Below are positions 34,668-43,588 of a stretch of 64,000 nucleotides of DNA, piece after piece. Made by a program: the position numbers and the translations under genes. The notes under the pieces were generated by a model. The model was not told where the DNA came from, did no database searches, and worked only from the letters and a program-made list of their open reading frames with translations. Within the stretch, counting starts at the first letter, position 1. Each line of letters starts with the position of its first letter. The DNA is from Albimonas pacifica (GTDB lineage Bacteria > Pseudomonadota > Alphaproteobacteria > Rhodobacterales > Rhodobacteraceae), in the NCBI RefSeq assembly GCF_900113695.1, contig NZ_FOQH01000003.1, forward strand, positions 186,001 through 250,000, given 5' to 3'.

Positions 34668-35483
34668 ATGACCCGTCCCCCCCAAGCCTGGCCCCAGGGC
34701 TGGACCCCGCAGCGCCGCTTCGGCGAGGGCCGCGTCGCCTATGCGCTGGACGCGGACGGCGTGGCGGTGCTGGCGATCGACGCCCCCGCGCGGATGAATG
34801 CGCTCGACGATCCCGCCGTCGCCGGCATCGTCGCGGCGCTGGAGACGGCCGAGGCCGAGGCCCGCGCGCTGGTCTTCACCGGCCTGGGCGGGCGGGCCTT
34901 CATCTCGGGCGCCGACATCGGCGGCTTCGACGGGCCGCAGCGCGAGGGGCCGACCTTCCTCGAGGGCCAGCGGCGGCTCGCCGCCTGCCCCCTGCCGGTG
35001 GTGGCGGCGATCCGCGGCTACTGTCTCGGCGGCGGGCTGATGACGGCGATGAACTGCGACTTCCGCCTCGCCTCGAGCGACGCGAGCTTCGGCGTGCCGG
35101 CGGCGAAGCTGGGCATCTCCTACGGCGCCGAGGGCCTGGCCCGCCTGGTCGAGGCCGTCGGCCCCGGCCGCACCCGCCGCCTGCTCTACGTCGGCGACCG
35201 GGTGGACGCGGCGACCGCCCTCGCCTGGGGCCTGGTCGAGGAGGTGCACGCCCCCGAGGCCCTCTGGTCCGCCGCCCTGGCGCTCGCCCGCCAGATCGCG
35301 GGCAACGCGCCGCTCTCGATCCGGGCCACCAAGGCGACGGTGGCCGACATCCTGGCCGAGCCCTCCGCGAAGGACCCCGGGCGCATCGCCGCCCTCTCCC
35401 GCGCGTGCCGCGAGAGCGCGGACTTCGCCGAAGGCCGCGCCGCCTTCCGCGACAAGCGCGCGCCCCGCTTCACCGGGCGCTGA
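34668..35483 (+). CDS. Enoyl-CoA hydratase/isomerase family protein
   Basis: The product has 271 residues with the crotonase fold. The oxyanion-hole segments are AFISGADIGGF and GYCLGGGLMTAMNCDF. Where rat crotonase has FGQPE with its first catalytic glutamate, this protein has FGVPAAKLG, so that acid is missing and simple enoyl-CoA hydration is doubtful; isomerase, hydrolase or decarboxylase activity remains open. GCAGGAGACCGCG precedes the ATG. It is divergent from the LacI gene and appears monocistronic, ending at a palindromic repeat. Confidence 0.85.
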   Translation: MTRPPQAWPQGWTPQRRFGEGRVAYALDADGVAVLAIDAPARMNALDDPAVAGIVAALETAEAEARALVFTGLGGRAFISGADIGGFDGPQREGPTFLEGQRRLAACPLPVVAAIRGYCLGGGLMTAMNCDFRLASSDASFGVPAAKLGISYGAEGLARLVEAVGPGRTRRLLYVGDRVDAATALAWGLVEEVHAPEALWSAALALARQIAGNAPLSIRATKATVADILAEPSAKDPGRIAALSRACRESADFAEGRAAFRDKRAPRFTGR

Positions 35484-35502
35484 CGCCCGCCCCGCGCGCG
35501 CG

Positions 35503-35560
35503 CCGGACTTGATCCGGGGCCTCTCGCCGCCTGCCGCAGGAGGCCCCGGATCGGGTCCGG
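35503..35560. repeat. Intergenic palindromic repeat (CCGGACTTGATCCGG type), copy 1
   Basis: The left arm CCGGACTTGATCCGGGGCCT (35503-35522) and right arm (35541-35560) pair with two mismatches. The left half recurs at 48859. It lies between convergent genes and can act as a bidirectional transcription end. The form matches dispersed REP-like elements common in alphaproteobacteria. Confidence 0.75.
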
Positions 35561-35579
35561 GGCGCCCCCGGGGCCGCCC

Positions 35580-37013
35580 TCAGCCCTCCAGCACCTTGCC
35601 GGGGTTCATGCGGCCCTCGGGGTCGAGCGCGCGCTTGACCATCCGCATCACCGCGATCTCCTCGGGCGAGCGCGAGTGCCCCAGGTAGGGCCGCTTGGTC
35701 GTCCCGATCCCGTGCTCGGCCGAGATCGAGCCGCCGAACTCGCGCACCGTGTCGTAGATCGCCCGGTCGAAGCCGTCGCGCGGCTGGTCGCTCCCGCAGG
35801 CGGGCGAGCGCACGATCAGGTGCAGGTTGTTGTCGCCCAGATGCCCGTAGGCGAGATGCATCGCGTCGGGCCACTGCGCGCGCACCCGGGCGGCCGAGGT
35901 CTCGACGAAGCGGTCGGTGACGCCGGCCGGCAGGCCGATGTCGTAGGAGACCAGCGGGCCGGCCTTCTGGCGCAGGTCGCCCACGATCTCGCGGATCTGC
36001 CAGAAGGCGGCCGCCTCGCGTTCGGTCTGGGCGATCAGGGCGTCCTCGATCAGACCCTGCTCCATCAGCTCGCCCAGCGCGTCGGGCAGGCGGCTCTCGT
36101 CGCCGGCGCCGAAGCGGGAGATCTCGACGATGGCGTAGAAGCGGTGCGCCGCCGCGAAGGGCCGGCGCAGGTCGAAGGTCGAGACGATCGTGTCGAGGTA
36201 TTCGTCCCACATCGCCTCGAAACTGGTCAGCCCGGGGCCGAAGCGGGCGCGGAGCGCCGAGAGCAGCCCCAGCAGGGAGGCGTAGTCGGGCAGGGCGCAC
36301 AGCGCCGCGTCCAGCGCGGCGGGCCTGGGCTGCAGCCTCAGCGCGATGCGGGTGATCGCGCCCAGCGTCCCCTCGGCCCCGATGAACAGGTGCTTGATGT
36401 CGTAGCCGGTGTTGTTCTTCACCAGCCGGTTCAGCGCGTTGACCACCGTGCCGTCGGGCAGCACCGCCTCCAGCCCCAGCACCTGGTCGCGCGCCGTCCC
36501 GTAGCGGATCACCCGGTTGCCGCCCGCATTGGTCGAGACGTTGCCCCCGATCGAGCAGGACCCGCGCGAGCCGAGGTCCAGCGGGAAGAACAGCCCCGCC
36601 TGCTCGGCCGCCTGCTGCACCTGCTGCAGCGGCGTGCCCGCGCGCACGATCATCGTGGCGCCCTCGGCGTCGACCTCCTCGACGCCGGTCAGGCGTTCCA
36701 TCGACAGGGCGACGCCGCCCGCCACCGGGTGGGCGCCGCGCACGAGGCCGGTCAGCCCGCCCTGCGGCACCACCGCGAGCCCCGTCTGCGCGCAGGCCCG
36801 CAGCACCGCCGCGACCTCCTGCGTCGAGCGGGGCCGCGCCAGCGCCAGCGGGCGGACCGGGGGCTGGCGGGACCAGTCCTGCAGGTTGCGCTCGGGGATC
36901 GCGTCGCCGAAGACCAGCAGGTCGGGCGGCAGGTCCGGGCCGGCGGCGGCCAGCGCCGCGCGCAGGGCGTCGAGCGCCTCGGCCGGCCGGTCGAGGGACG
37001 GGGTGTCGGTCAT
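35580..37013 (-). CDS. FAD-binding oxidase of the D-lactate/D-2-hydroxyglutarate dehydrogenase family
   Basis: This 477-residue VAO-fold flavoprotein has FAD-binding segments PQGGLTGLVRGAHP, DLGSRGSCSIGGNVSTNAGG and GAEGTLGAITRIALRL. In the C-terminal substrate domain are YGHLGDNNLHL, EHGIGTTKRPYL and the ending DPEGRMNPGKV. It oxidises a D-2-hydroxy acid to the keto acid, passing electrons to a quinone or electron-transfer flavoprotein. The ATG at 37013 has GGGAGG upstream; the seven-codon longer start does not. It follows the CoA-transferase gene after a strong hairpin. Confidence 0.88.
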   Translation of the reverse strand: MTDTPSLDRPAEALDALRAALAAAGPDLPPDLLVFGDAIPERNLQDWSRQPPVRPLALARPRSTQEVAAVLRACAQTGLAVVPQGGLTGLVRGAHPVAGGVALSMERLTGVEEVDAEGATMIVRAGTPLQQVQQAAEQAGLFFPLDLGSRGSCSIGGNVSTNAGGNRVIRYGTARDQVLGLEAVLPDGTVVNALNRLVKNNTGYDIKHLFIGAEGTLGAITRIALRLQPRPAALDAALCALPDYASLLGLLSALRARFGPGLTSFEAMWDEYLDTIVSTFDLRRPFAAAHRFYAIVEISRFGAGDESRLPDALGELMEQGLIEDALIAQTEREAAAFWQIREIVGDLRQKAGPLVSYDIGLPAGVTDRFVETSAARVRAQWPDAMHLAYGHLGDNNLHLIVRSPACGSDQPRDGFDRAIYDTVREFGGSISAEHGIGTTKRPYLGHSRSPEEIAVMRMVKRALDPEGRMNPGKVLEG

Positions 37014-37101
37014 CAAGCGCCTCCCATGCGCCATGCGCGCGGGGATCGTGCCCCGGGCGTCGTTCGGGCTTCCGCGACGATAGCGGCTCCGGCCCCGGAA
37101 T

Positions 37102-37134
37102 GCCCGGGGCGCGCGCGGCGCGCGCGCCCCGGGC
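37102..37134 (-). terminator. 15-bp GC stem-loop after the CoA-transferase gene
   Basis: Perfect 15-bp arms (37102-37116 and 37120-37134) with a three-base loop form one of the strongest hairpins in the window. There is no T-run on the minus strand. It separates the CoA-transferase from the flavoprotein gene. Confidence 0.5.
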
Positions 37135-37179
37135 GAGGTCCGCGCAGAGGCGTCCCGGGACGGGGGCCGGGGCGTCGGG

Positions 37180-38418
37180 TCAGCCTGCGGGCGGGACCAC
37201 GCAGCCTTCGGCGGTCAGCGCCTCGATCTCGTCGTCAGCGAAGCCGGCCGCACGCAGGGTGGCGAGCGTGTCGGCCCCCGCCTCGGGCGCGGGCGAGCGG
37301 ATCGTGCCCGGGCTCGCCGAGAGCCGCGCGATCAGCCCTGCGATGGGCAGCTCCGGCGCCCCCGGCCGCGGGCTCAGGTGCTGGAACACGCCCGAGCCCA
37401 GCACGCCCGGGTCGTTGATCGCCTGGATCGGGCTCAGGGCGGGGCCCGAGGGGATGCGGGCCTGCGCCAGCACGTCCATCGCCTCCTGCATGGTCAGGGG
37501 CGCGGCCCATTCGCCGAGGATCGCCGACAGCTCGGCCCCCGCGGCGCCGCGCTTCTCGTCGGTGTCGAAGCGGGGGTCGGCGGCGAGCTCCGGCCGCCCG
37601 ATCGCCTCGCACAGGCGCCCGAACATGGCGGGGCCCACCACCTGCACCACCACCGCGCCGTCCTTCGTGGGCACCAGTTCGGCGGGGCCGGCGTAGGGGC
37701 TGCGGCCCTCGGCCGGCGGGCGGTCGACGCCGGTCGAGGCCTCGAGCAGCACCGCGTTCATGAAGGTCAGCGCGGTCTGCAGCAGCGAGGCCTGCACCTC
37801 CTGCCCCTCGCCCGTCGCGCGGCGGTGCATGATCGCGGCCATGATGCCGATGGCGGTGCCCAGGCCGGTGCCGAAGTCGACGTAGTTCGCCGCCGTGCGC
37901 ACCGGGCGCCCGGGCCAGCCGCTCATGTAGGTCGCCCCGCTCATCGCCTGGCCGATCAGGTCGAAGCCGTTGCGCCCCGAGAGCGGCCCCTGCGGCCCGT
38001 AGGCCGAGACGTTGGCCGAGATGATCGCCGGGTTCGCCTGTTTCAGCGACGCATAGTCCAGCCCCAGCTTCGGCAGCGCCGCGGGCGGCATGTTGGTCAG
38101 CGTCACGTCGGCCGAGGCGACCAGGCGGTTGAGCACCTCGCGCCCCCGCGGGCTGCGCAGGTCCATGGTCAGGGACTTCTTGTTGCGGTTCAGCGCCAGG
38201 AACTGGGCGCCGTCGCTCAGCCCCTCCAGCGTCAGCAGGAAGCGGTCGTCGGCGCCGCCGGGCGGCTCGATCCGGATCACTTCCGCGCCCAGGTCGCCCA
38301 GGATCGAGCCGCAGTAGGGCCCGGCGATATAGCGGCTGAAATCCAGGACCCGGATGCCGTTCAGCACCCCCGGCGCGATCGCCGCCTGCGCGGCCTCGCG
38401 GTTGAAGCCGTCGTCCAT
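37180..38418 (-). CDS. CaiB/BaiF family III CoA-transferase
   Basis: The product has 412 residues of the formyl-CoA transferase fold. Near the N-terminus are LDFSRYIAGPYCGSILGDLGAEVIRIEPPGG and ALNRNKKSLTMDLRS. The catalytic aspartate is D181 in NYVDFGTGLGTAIG. It moves CoA from a donor thioester to a carboxylic acid, activating the acid for beta-oxidation. AAGGGAGGGCCGC precedes the ATG, and a good promoter lies 62 bp upstream. The substrate is unknown. Confidence 0.9.
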   Translation of the reverse strand: MDDGFNREAAQAAIAPGVLNGIRVLDFSRYIAGPYCGSILGDLGAEVIRIEPPGGADDRFLLTLEGLSDGAQFLALNRNKKSLTMDLRSPRGREVLNRLVASADVTLTNMPPAALPKLGLDYASLKQANPAIISANVSAYGPQGPLSGRNGFDLIGQAMSGATYMSGWPGRPVRTAANYVDFGTGLGTAIGIMAAIMHRRATGEGQEVQASLLQTALTFMNAVLLEASTGVDRPPAEGRSPYAGPAELVPTKDGAVVVQVVGPAMFGRLCEAIGRPELAADPRFDTDEKRGAAGAELSAILGEWAAPLTMQEAMDVLAQARIPSGPALSPIQAINDPGVLGSGVFQHLSPRPGAPELPIAGLIARLSASPGTIRSPAPEAGADTLATLRAAGFADDEIEALTAEGCVVPPAG

Positions 38419-38479
38419 GCGGCCCTCCCTTCTTGGTTCTTGCGCGGCCGGTCTCGGGCGCCGGCCGTCGTTGACGCGG

Positions 38480-38508
38480 ACTTTACCGGCCGGTCGTCAG
38501 GTTTCCAA
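38480..38508 (-). promoter_or_regulatory. Promoter of the CoA-transferase gene
   Basis: On the minus strand TTGGAA (38503-38508), a 17-bp spacer and TAAAGT (38480-38485) sit in a locally AT-richer patch. The 10-bp palindrome ACCGGCCGGT (38485-38494) overlaps the -10 and spacer and may be a regulator site. Confidence 0.5.
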
Positions 38509-38541
38509 ATGATTCCGCGGCCCTCCGCTCCTCCGCCCCCC

Positions 38542-40815
38542 TCAGCCGACCGCGCGACCGATCAGCGTCGCCACCCGCGCGAGGACGCCGGGCCCGGCCA
38601 GCCGCGCCAGCCGCCAGGCCGGGGTTCCGTCCGGGGCGGCGGTGGCCTCGACGCGGTAGGGGTGGTCCTGCGGACATGCCGCCAGCAGGTCCAGCAGCTC
38701 GCGCATCGCCGTCGCGTCGTCGGTGGGCGCGTCGGCGAGGGTGCGCGCGGGCAGGGCGTCCGGGTCGCCGATCCGCCGCCGCGCCCGGGCGAGGCCCTTG
38801 CCGATCTCGGCGAGGGTCAGCGGTCGCGCGCCGGCAAGGATCAGCAGCCCCAGCACCTTGCGCCGGGCGGGGGTCGTCAGCGTCGCGCCGGGGGGCGGCG
38901 CCTGGTCGGCCCGCGCCAGCGCGCGCCGCAGCTCGGGCTCCAGCGCCAGCTCCATCAGCCCGTGCTCGACCAGCGCCGCCTCCAGCCGGCGCAGCACGAG
39001 GGCCCCCGCCTGGTCGCGCCCGGCGAGCCGCCACCAGGCCCGCAGCCCGATCCGCACGAGCCAGCCCGGCGCGGCCGAGGCCAGCGCGGTGCGCGCCAGC
39101 CCGTCGGCGCGCCCGAGGATGCCGGGGCCCAGCGCCTCCAGCTCAGCCAGCGTCATCTTCGGCAGGGCCGGCGGCGCGATCGGCTCGGCGAGCGGGCCGG
39201 TCAGCTCGACGATCGGCCGCTCCTCGCCCTCGGCGCCGCTCCAGGGGCCGGCGGCGGCGAAGAACGGGTTCTCCGGGTGCAGGGTGAAGTGCCGGGCGAG
39301 GAAGCGCTGGCAGTTGCGCTGCCCGAGGATGAAGTCGTGCTCGCGGAAGCGCCGGTCGAGGAAGCCCGAGAAGCCGCCCATCGCCCCGCAGGCGAGCAGG
39401 CTTGAGCTGTAGACCGGCGCCTCGTCCCCCAGCGGGTCGCGGCTGGGGGCGATCATGAAGCGCGACTTCACCGCCGCGTCGTAGGCGGCGACAAGCTCGG
39501 CGGGCTTGAAGCGGGCCTGGGCGAGCAGGGCCGCGAACATGCCCCCGATCACCCCGGGCAGGCCGGCGGCGGCGACGTCGTCCTCGTTCCCGGGCGAGAC
39601 GGCGCCGAAGACGCCGCCCTCGGGGAAGGCGTCGACCATGATCACCGCGCGGTCCGCGGTCTTCGCGTCGCGCGGGTTGGGGGCGAGCCAGTCGACCCCC
39701 TCGCGCGCCGCCCCCTCCCGCGCGCGGCGCAGGGTGTAGCGGGCGTATTCGAAGGGCTCGTTGTTGATCACCCCGCCGTCGATGGCGACGTAGGTGGCGT
39801 CGCCGTCCGGCGCCGGGTCCGCGGCGCCCCAGTCGGGCGCGGGCATCACGTTGGGCCGGGTCGCGGCCGGGTCGGTCCCCTCGCGGAAGCGTGCGGCCTC
39901 CAGCGGCCAGGCCCCGCCCTCGCCCGGCTTCGCCGGGTCGAGCAGCGCGTGCTCGCCCATCCGGGTGGGCACGAAGCGGGCCGGGAAGCCCACCGGGAAG
40001 GCGCCCGAGGCGACGGCGGACTCGCGCAGCTCGGTCCAGGCGGTGGCGGCGCCGACCGCCTCGCGCGCGCGCAGGTCGACCGGCTCGCCGGGCGCCGGCG
40101 TCTCGATCCGCACCCCGGCGTCGAGATAGGCGTCGAGCCAGGCCGACCCCACGGGATGCGCGCCCAGCCCCTCCACCGAGAAATGCCGCGCCATCCCGTG
40201 ACGGGACATGGCGTGGCGGGCGCCGGCGGCGAACTGCACGCCGTAGACCACGCCCTGCAGGTTGGTGGTGGTCACGAACAGGTCCAGCGGGCGGGCGAGG
40301 AACGGGTAGGGCCGCCCGCGGCGCCAGCGCGCCCCGCCCAGCGCCCGGTCCGCCGCCCGGTCGATGGCGAGCCCGCTGAGCAGCGAGGGGATCGGCCGCC
40401 CCGCCGCGCACGCCGCCTCCAGGTCCTCGACGTCGAGCATGCCGGTGCGCGCCGCATCGCCGGCGAGGTCCAGCTCCTCGACCCACAGCCGGTGCAGCCG
40501 GCCCAGCCCGATGCCGCAGCTCCGCGCCTCGCCGTCCGGGTCGACGTAGGCCAGCGTCTTCGCCCCCTCCCCGCCCCCGATCCCGTCGAGCAGCGAGGCG
40601 ACCAGCAGGCTGGCCGAGGTGCCGCCCCCCGAGGTGCCGCTGAGCACCTTCAGCACCACCGGCCGGTCGGGGTTGGCGGCCGCATGGGCCTCCAGCGCGC
40701 GGACCAGGAAGTCGACCACCCCGGCGAGATAGGCCCCGGCCGAGACCGAGCCCGCCAGCGTCAGCCCCAGCAGGAACGGCGGCGGATCCCCGGGCTCGGA
40801 GGACGCATCGCTCAT
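38542..40815 (-). CDS. Patatin-like phospholipase family protein with C-terminal extension
   Basis: The product has 757 residues. The N-terminal patatin domain begins LGLTLAGSVSAGAYLAGVVDFL. Nucleophile S62 lies in GTSGG, and the dyad aspartate D346 in DGGVINNEPFE. This is the large bacterial patatin-like type; no signal peptide is seen. After the lipase core, the last 130 residues include TTPARRKVLGLLILAGARPLTLAEIGKGL, which looks like a small winged-helix-like segment and is not part of the lipase fold. The ribosome site is weak. It should hydrolyse lipid acyl esters; its place among acyl-CoA genes is suggestive only. Confidence 0.85.
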   Translation of the reverse strand: MSDASSEPGDPPPFLLGLTLAGSVSAGAYLAGVVDFLVRALEAHAAANPDRPVVLKVLSGTSGGGTSASLLVASLLDGIGGGEGAKTLAYVDPDGEARSCGIGLGRLHRLWVEELDLAGDAARTGMLDVEDLEAACAAGRPIPSLLSGLAIDRAADRALGGARWRRGRPYPFLARPLDLFVTTTNLQGVVYGVQFAAGARHAMSRHGMARHFSVEGLGAHPVGSAWLDAYLDAGVRIETPAPGEPVDLRAREAVGAATAWTELRESAVASGAFPVGFPARFVPTRMGEHALLDPAKPGEGGAWPLEAARFREGTDPAATRPNVMPAPDWGAADPAPDGDATYVAIDGGVINNEPFEYARYTLRRAREGAAREGVDWLAPNPRDAKTADRAVIMVDAFPEGGVFGAVSPGNEDDVAAAGLPGVIGGMFAALLAQARFKPAELVAAYDAAVKSRFMIAPSRDPLGDEAPVYSSSLLACGAMGGFSGFLDRRFREHDFILGQRNCQRFLARHFTLHPENPFFAAAGPWSGAEGEERPIVELTGPLAEPIAPPALPKMTLAELEALGPGILGRADGLARTALASAAPGWLVRIGLRAWWRLAGRDQAGALVLRRLEAALVEHGLMELALEPELRRALARADQAPPPGATLTTPARRKVLGLLILAGARPLTLAEIGKGLARARRRIGDPDALPARTLADAPTDDATAMRELLDLLAACPQDHPYRVEATAAPDGTPAWRLARLAGPGVLARVATLIGRAVG

Positions 40816-41057
40816 CGGAGATCGCCTTTCGGGTCTGCGGCGCCGGCGGCGCGCGGGGACCCGAGCATCGCGCAGCGGCAGGGCGATTTCAACGCAGGCT
40901 GACGCGGGGTCCGATGCCGGGCGCGGGGTCCTACGCGGGGCGCAGGGGCGCGCCCTGCGCCGCCGGAGACGGTCCCGCCCGGCGCCCCGCCGGCCCCGCG
41001 CCGCGGGCGCGCCGCGGGGCCCGGGCGCGCGGCCGACGCGGCGCCTCCGGCGGGCGG

Positions 41058-41852
41058 TCAGCGGCCCTTGAAGACCGCCGGGCGACGCTCGACGAAGGCG
41101 GCGGCGCCCTCGCGCAGGTCCTCGGTCTGGAACAGGATCGCCTGCTCCCCCGCCTCGGCGTCCAGCGCCGCAGAAAGCTCCGCCGTCCAGCCCTCGCGCA
41201 GCTGCCGCTTGATCGTGGCGAGCGACAGCGGCGGGCCCTCGGCGAGGGCCCGGGCTGCGGTCATCGCCTCCGCCTCCAGCGCGTCGTCGTCGACGACCGA
41301 CCAGATCATCCCCCAGCGCTCGGCCTCCTCGGCGGGGATCGGGCGGGCGAGCATCGCCATGCCCTTCGCCTTCGCCGCCCCCGCCAGCCGCTGCACGAGG
41401 ACCGAGGTCCCCCCGTCCAGCGCCGCCCCCAGCCGCCCGAAGCTGAGCAGGAACTTCGCCGAGCGCGCCGCGATCACCACGTCCCCGGCCAGCGCGATGC
41501 CCACGCCCGCGCCCGCCGCCGGGCCGTTCACCGCGCAGACCACGGGCTTGGGCCCCTCGGCCAGCGCCAGGATCAGGGGGCTCAGCTCGGCGCGCATCCC
41601 GTCGGCGATCGCGGCGCCGGAGGCGAAGACCTCGCCGCCCAGCTGCGCGCCCGCGCAGAAGCCGCGCCCCTCGCCCGTCAGCAGGATCGCGCGCACCTCC
41701 GGGTCGGCGAGCGCCCGCTCCACCGCCCGTTTCAGCGCCCCGATCATCGGCAGGGTCAGCGCGTTGAGCTGGGCGGGGTTGTTCAGCCGCAGCACCGCCA
41801 CCGCGCCCTCGCGCGTCTCGCGCACCACGTCGTCGGGCCTCACAGCGTCCAT
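41058..41852 (-). CDS. Enoyl-CoA hydratase/isomerase, PaaG-like
   Basis: The product is a 264-residue crotonase. The oxyanion-hole segments are GFCAGAQLGG and NGPAAGAGVGIALAGDVVIA. The catalytic region FGRLGAALDGGTSVLVQRL keeps the aspartate used by PaaG-type isomerases in place of the hydratase glutamates. The C-terminus EGAAAFVERRPAVFKGR is typical. It is the last gene of the operon thiolase-MaoC-MaoC-SDR-crotonase, 31 bp after the SDR gene. Confidence 0.88.
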   Translation of the reverse strand: MDAVRPDDVVRETREGAVAVLRLNNPAQLNALTLPMIGALKRAVERALADPEVRAILLTGEGRGFCAGAQLGGEVFASGAAIADGMRAELSPLILALAEGPKPVVCAVNGPAAGAGVGIALAGDVVIAARSAKFLLSFGRLGAALDGGTSVLVQRLAGAAKAKGMAMLARPIPAEEAERWGMIWSVVDDDALEAEAMTAARALAEGPPLSLATIKRQLREGWTAELSAALDAEAGEQAILFQTEDLREGAAAFVERRPAVFKGR

Positions 41853-41883
41853 CGGTCTCGTCCTCCCTCGCGTCCCGCCCGCA

Positions 41884-42711
41884 TCAGAGCAGGAGTCCCC
41901 CGCCGCAGACCAGCACCTGGCCGCTGACGTAGTTCGATTCCGGGATGCAGAAGAGATAGACCGCGTCCGCCGCCTCCTCCGGCGTGCCGGGGCGGCCCAG
42001 CGGGATCATCCGCTGCATGGCGCCGATCAGCTCGGGCTGGATGCCCACCCGGATCGCCCGCCCCTCGACGTCGATGGTCTTCTGCACGTCCTCGATGGGC
42101 TGGGTCAGGCGGGTCTCGATCATCCCGTAGGCCACGCAGTTCACGTTGACCTTGTAGCGCCCCCACTCCTTGCACAGCGTCCGCGTCAGCCCCGTCAGCG
42201 AGGCCTTGGCCGAGCTGTAGGAGGCCTGCCCCGCGTTCCCGTAGAGTCCCGCGATCGAGGAGATGTTCACCACCTTGCGGAACACCTCCCGCCCCTCCTG
42301 CGCCTCGCGCCTGGCGAGCATCCGGATCGGCTCCGAGGCCGCGCGCAGGATGCGGAACGGGGCCACCAGGTGCACGTCCAGCATCGCCTGGAACATCTCG
42401 TCGGTCATCTTGCCGATGGTGGCGTCCCAGGTGTAGCCGGCGTTGTTGACCAGGATGTCGATCCCGCCCCAGCGCTCCATCGCCTCGCCCACGAACCGGG
42501 CCGGGAAGGCCGGGTCGGCGACCGAGCCGTTGACCGCGACCGCCTCGCCGCCCATCGCCCGGATCGCCTCGGCCGCGGCCTCTCCCGGCTCCGGGTCGAG
42601 GTCGTTGACCACCACGCGGGCCCCGTCGCCCGCCAGCTTCTTCGCGATCGCGAGGCCGATCCCGCGGCCGGAGCCGGTGACCAGCGCCACCTTTCCCTCG
42701 AGCTTTCCCAT
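41884..42711 (-). CDS. SDR-family 3-hydroxyacyl-CoA dehydrogenase/ketoreductase
   Basis: This 275-residue short-chain dehydrogenase has the cofactor motif VTGSGRGIG at 11-19, NNAG at 89-92, and catalytic S151/S152, Y165 and K169 (SYSSAKAS). It resembles FabG-like ketoreductases that act on acyl-CoA. In this operon it would oxidise the 3-hydroxyacyl-CoA made by the MaoC hydratase and pass the ketoacyl-CoA to the thiolase. Confidence 0.9.
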   Translation of the reverse strand: MGKLEGKVALVTGSGRGIGLAIAKKLAGDGARVVVNDLDPEPGEAAAEAIRAMGGEAVAVNGSVADPAFPARFVGEAMERWGGIDILVNNAGYTWDATIGKMTDEMFQAMLDVHLVAPFRILRAASEPIRMLARREAQEGREVFRKVVNISSIAGLYGNAGQASYSSAKASLTGLTRTLCKEWGRYKVNVNCVAYGMIETRLTQPIEDVQKTIDVEGRAIRVGIQPELIGAMQRMIPLGRPGTPEEAADAVYLFCIPESNYVSGQVLVCGGGLLL

Positions 42712-42724
42712 CTCTCCCCCCTCT

Positions 42725-43132
42725 TCAGACGGCGACCAGCGCCTCGCCGACGAGCTTCTCCCGACCCGCCTGGTCGCGGGCGGTCAGGACGAGGCGGGCC
42801 AGCCGCTCCCTGTCCCCCTCCAGGATCTCGACCACCTCGCCTTCGCAGCGGATCTCGTCGCCGAGCGCGGTGATCGCCACGAACCGGGTCGAGAAGGCGC
42901 GCAGCCGCTCCGGCGGGACCGCGTCGGTCAGCGCCTGGCCGAGGTAGGCCATCACCAGCATGCCGTGGGCGAACACGTCCTCGAACCCCGCCGCCCGGGC
43001 GAAATCGAGGTCGACGTGCATCGGGTTGTGGTCCCCCGAGGCCCCGCAGTAGAGCGCCAGCGTGGTCCGGGTGATCGGCGGGCAGGTCTTGGCCACGGGG
43101 CGGTCGCCGACCGCGAGGGAGGGGGCGCTCAT
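42725..43132 (-). CDS. MaoC-type enoyl-CoA hydratase subunit
   Basis: This 135-residue hot-dog protein has the hydratase-2 motif: D34 and H39 in SGDHNPMHVD, followed by VFAHGMLVMAYLGQ. It overlaps the preceding gene by ATGA. That gene encodes a hot-dog domain without this motif, so the two products probably make one heteromeric hydratase in which this is the catalytic subunit. Confidence 0.9.
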   Translation of the reverse strand: MSAPSLAVGDRPVAKTCPPITRTTLALYCGASGDHNPMHVDLDFARAAGFEDVFAHGMLVMAYLGQALTDAVPPERLRAFSTRFVAITALGDEIRCEGEVVEILEGDRERLARLVLTARDQAGREKLVGEALVAV

Positions 43133-43584
43133 CGCGGCCTCCCGTTGCGCACGACGATGGTGCGCGCGCAGTCGGCGATGGGCAGCCCCGCGTCGGTGGT
43201 CACGGCGGTCTCGACCCCCACCAGCACCAGCGCCCCGCCCTTCTTCTCGGTCACCGAGACGACCCGGGAGGCGAAGCGCAGCCGGTCCCCGACCACCGCC
43301 GGCGCGTGATAGGCGAAGCTCTGCTCGCCATGGAGGATGGTCGAGAGGTCGATGCCGAGATCCCCGAGCAGTTCGAACGGGTCGGCGGCGTCCATCATCT
43401 CCAGGCAGAACAGGTAGGTGGGCGGGACGGGCAGGCCGCGGAAGCCCGCCGCCGCCGCCGCCGCCGGGTCGCGGTAGACCGGGCTGGTCTCCCCGATCGC
43501 GTCGAGGAAGGCGCGCAGGCGCCCGGGTTCGACCGCCGCCTCGACCGGGGTCGAGGCGTGGCCGACGGCGGAGGCGTCGAGCAT
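43129..43584 (-). CDS. MaoC N-terminal-type hydratase partner subunit
   Basis: This 151-residue protein of the MaoC_dehydrat_N / FAS1-like dehydratase type reads RLRAFLDAIGETSPVYRDP, LPVPPTYLFCLE, GEQSFAYHAPAVVGDRL. It lacks the D-x-N-x-x-H motif of the following gene. Split pairs of this kind form heterodimeric hydratases, as in mycobacterial HadAB or the steroid side-chain ChsH1/ChsH2 system. The start at 43584 lies 4 bases after the thiolase stop. Confidence 0.87.
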   Translation of the reverse strand: MLDASAVGHASTPVEAAVEPGRLRAFLDAIGETSPVYRDPAAAAAAGFRGLPVPPTYLFCLEMMDAADPFELLGDLGIDLSTILHGEQSFAYHAPAVVGDRLRFASRVVSVTEKKGGALVLVGVETAVTTDAGLPIADCARTIVVRNGRPR

Positions 43585-43588
43585 GGTC

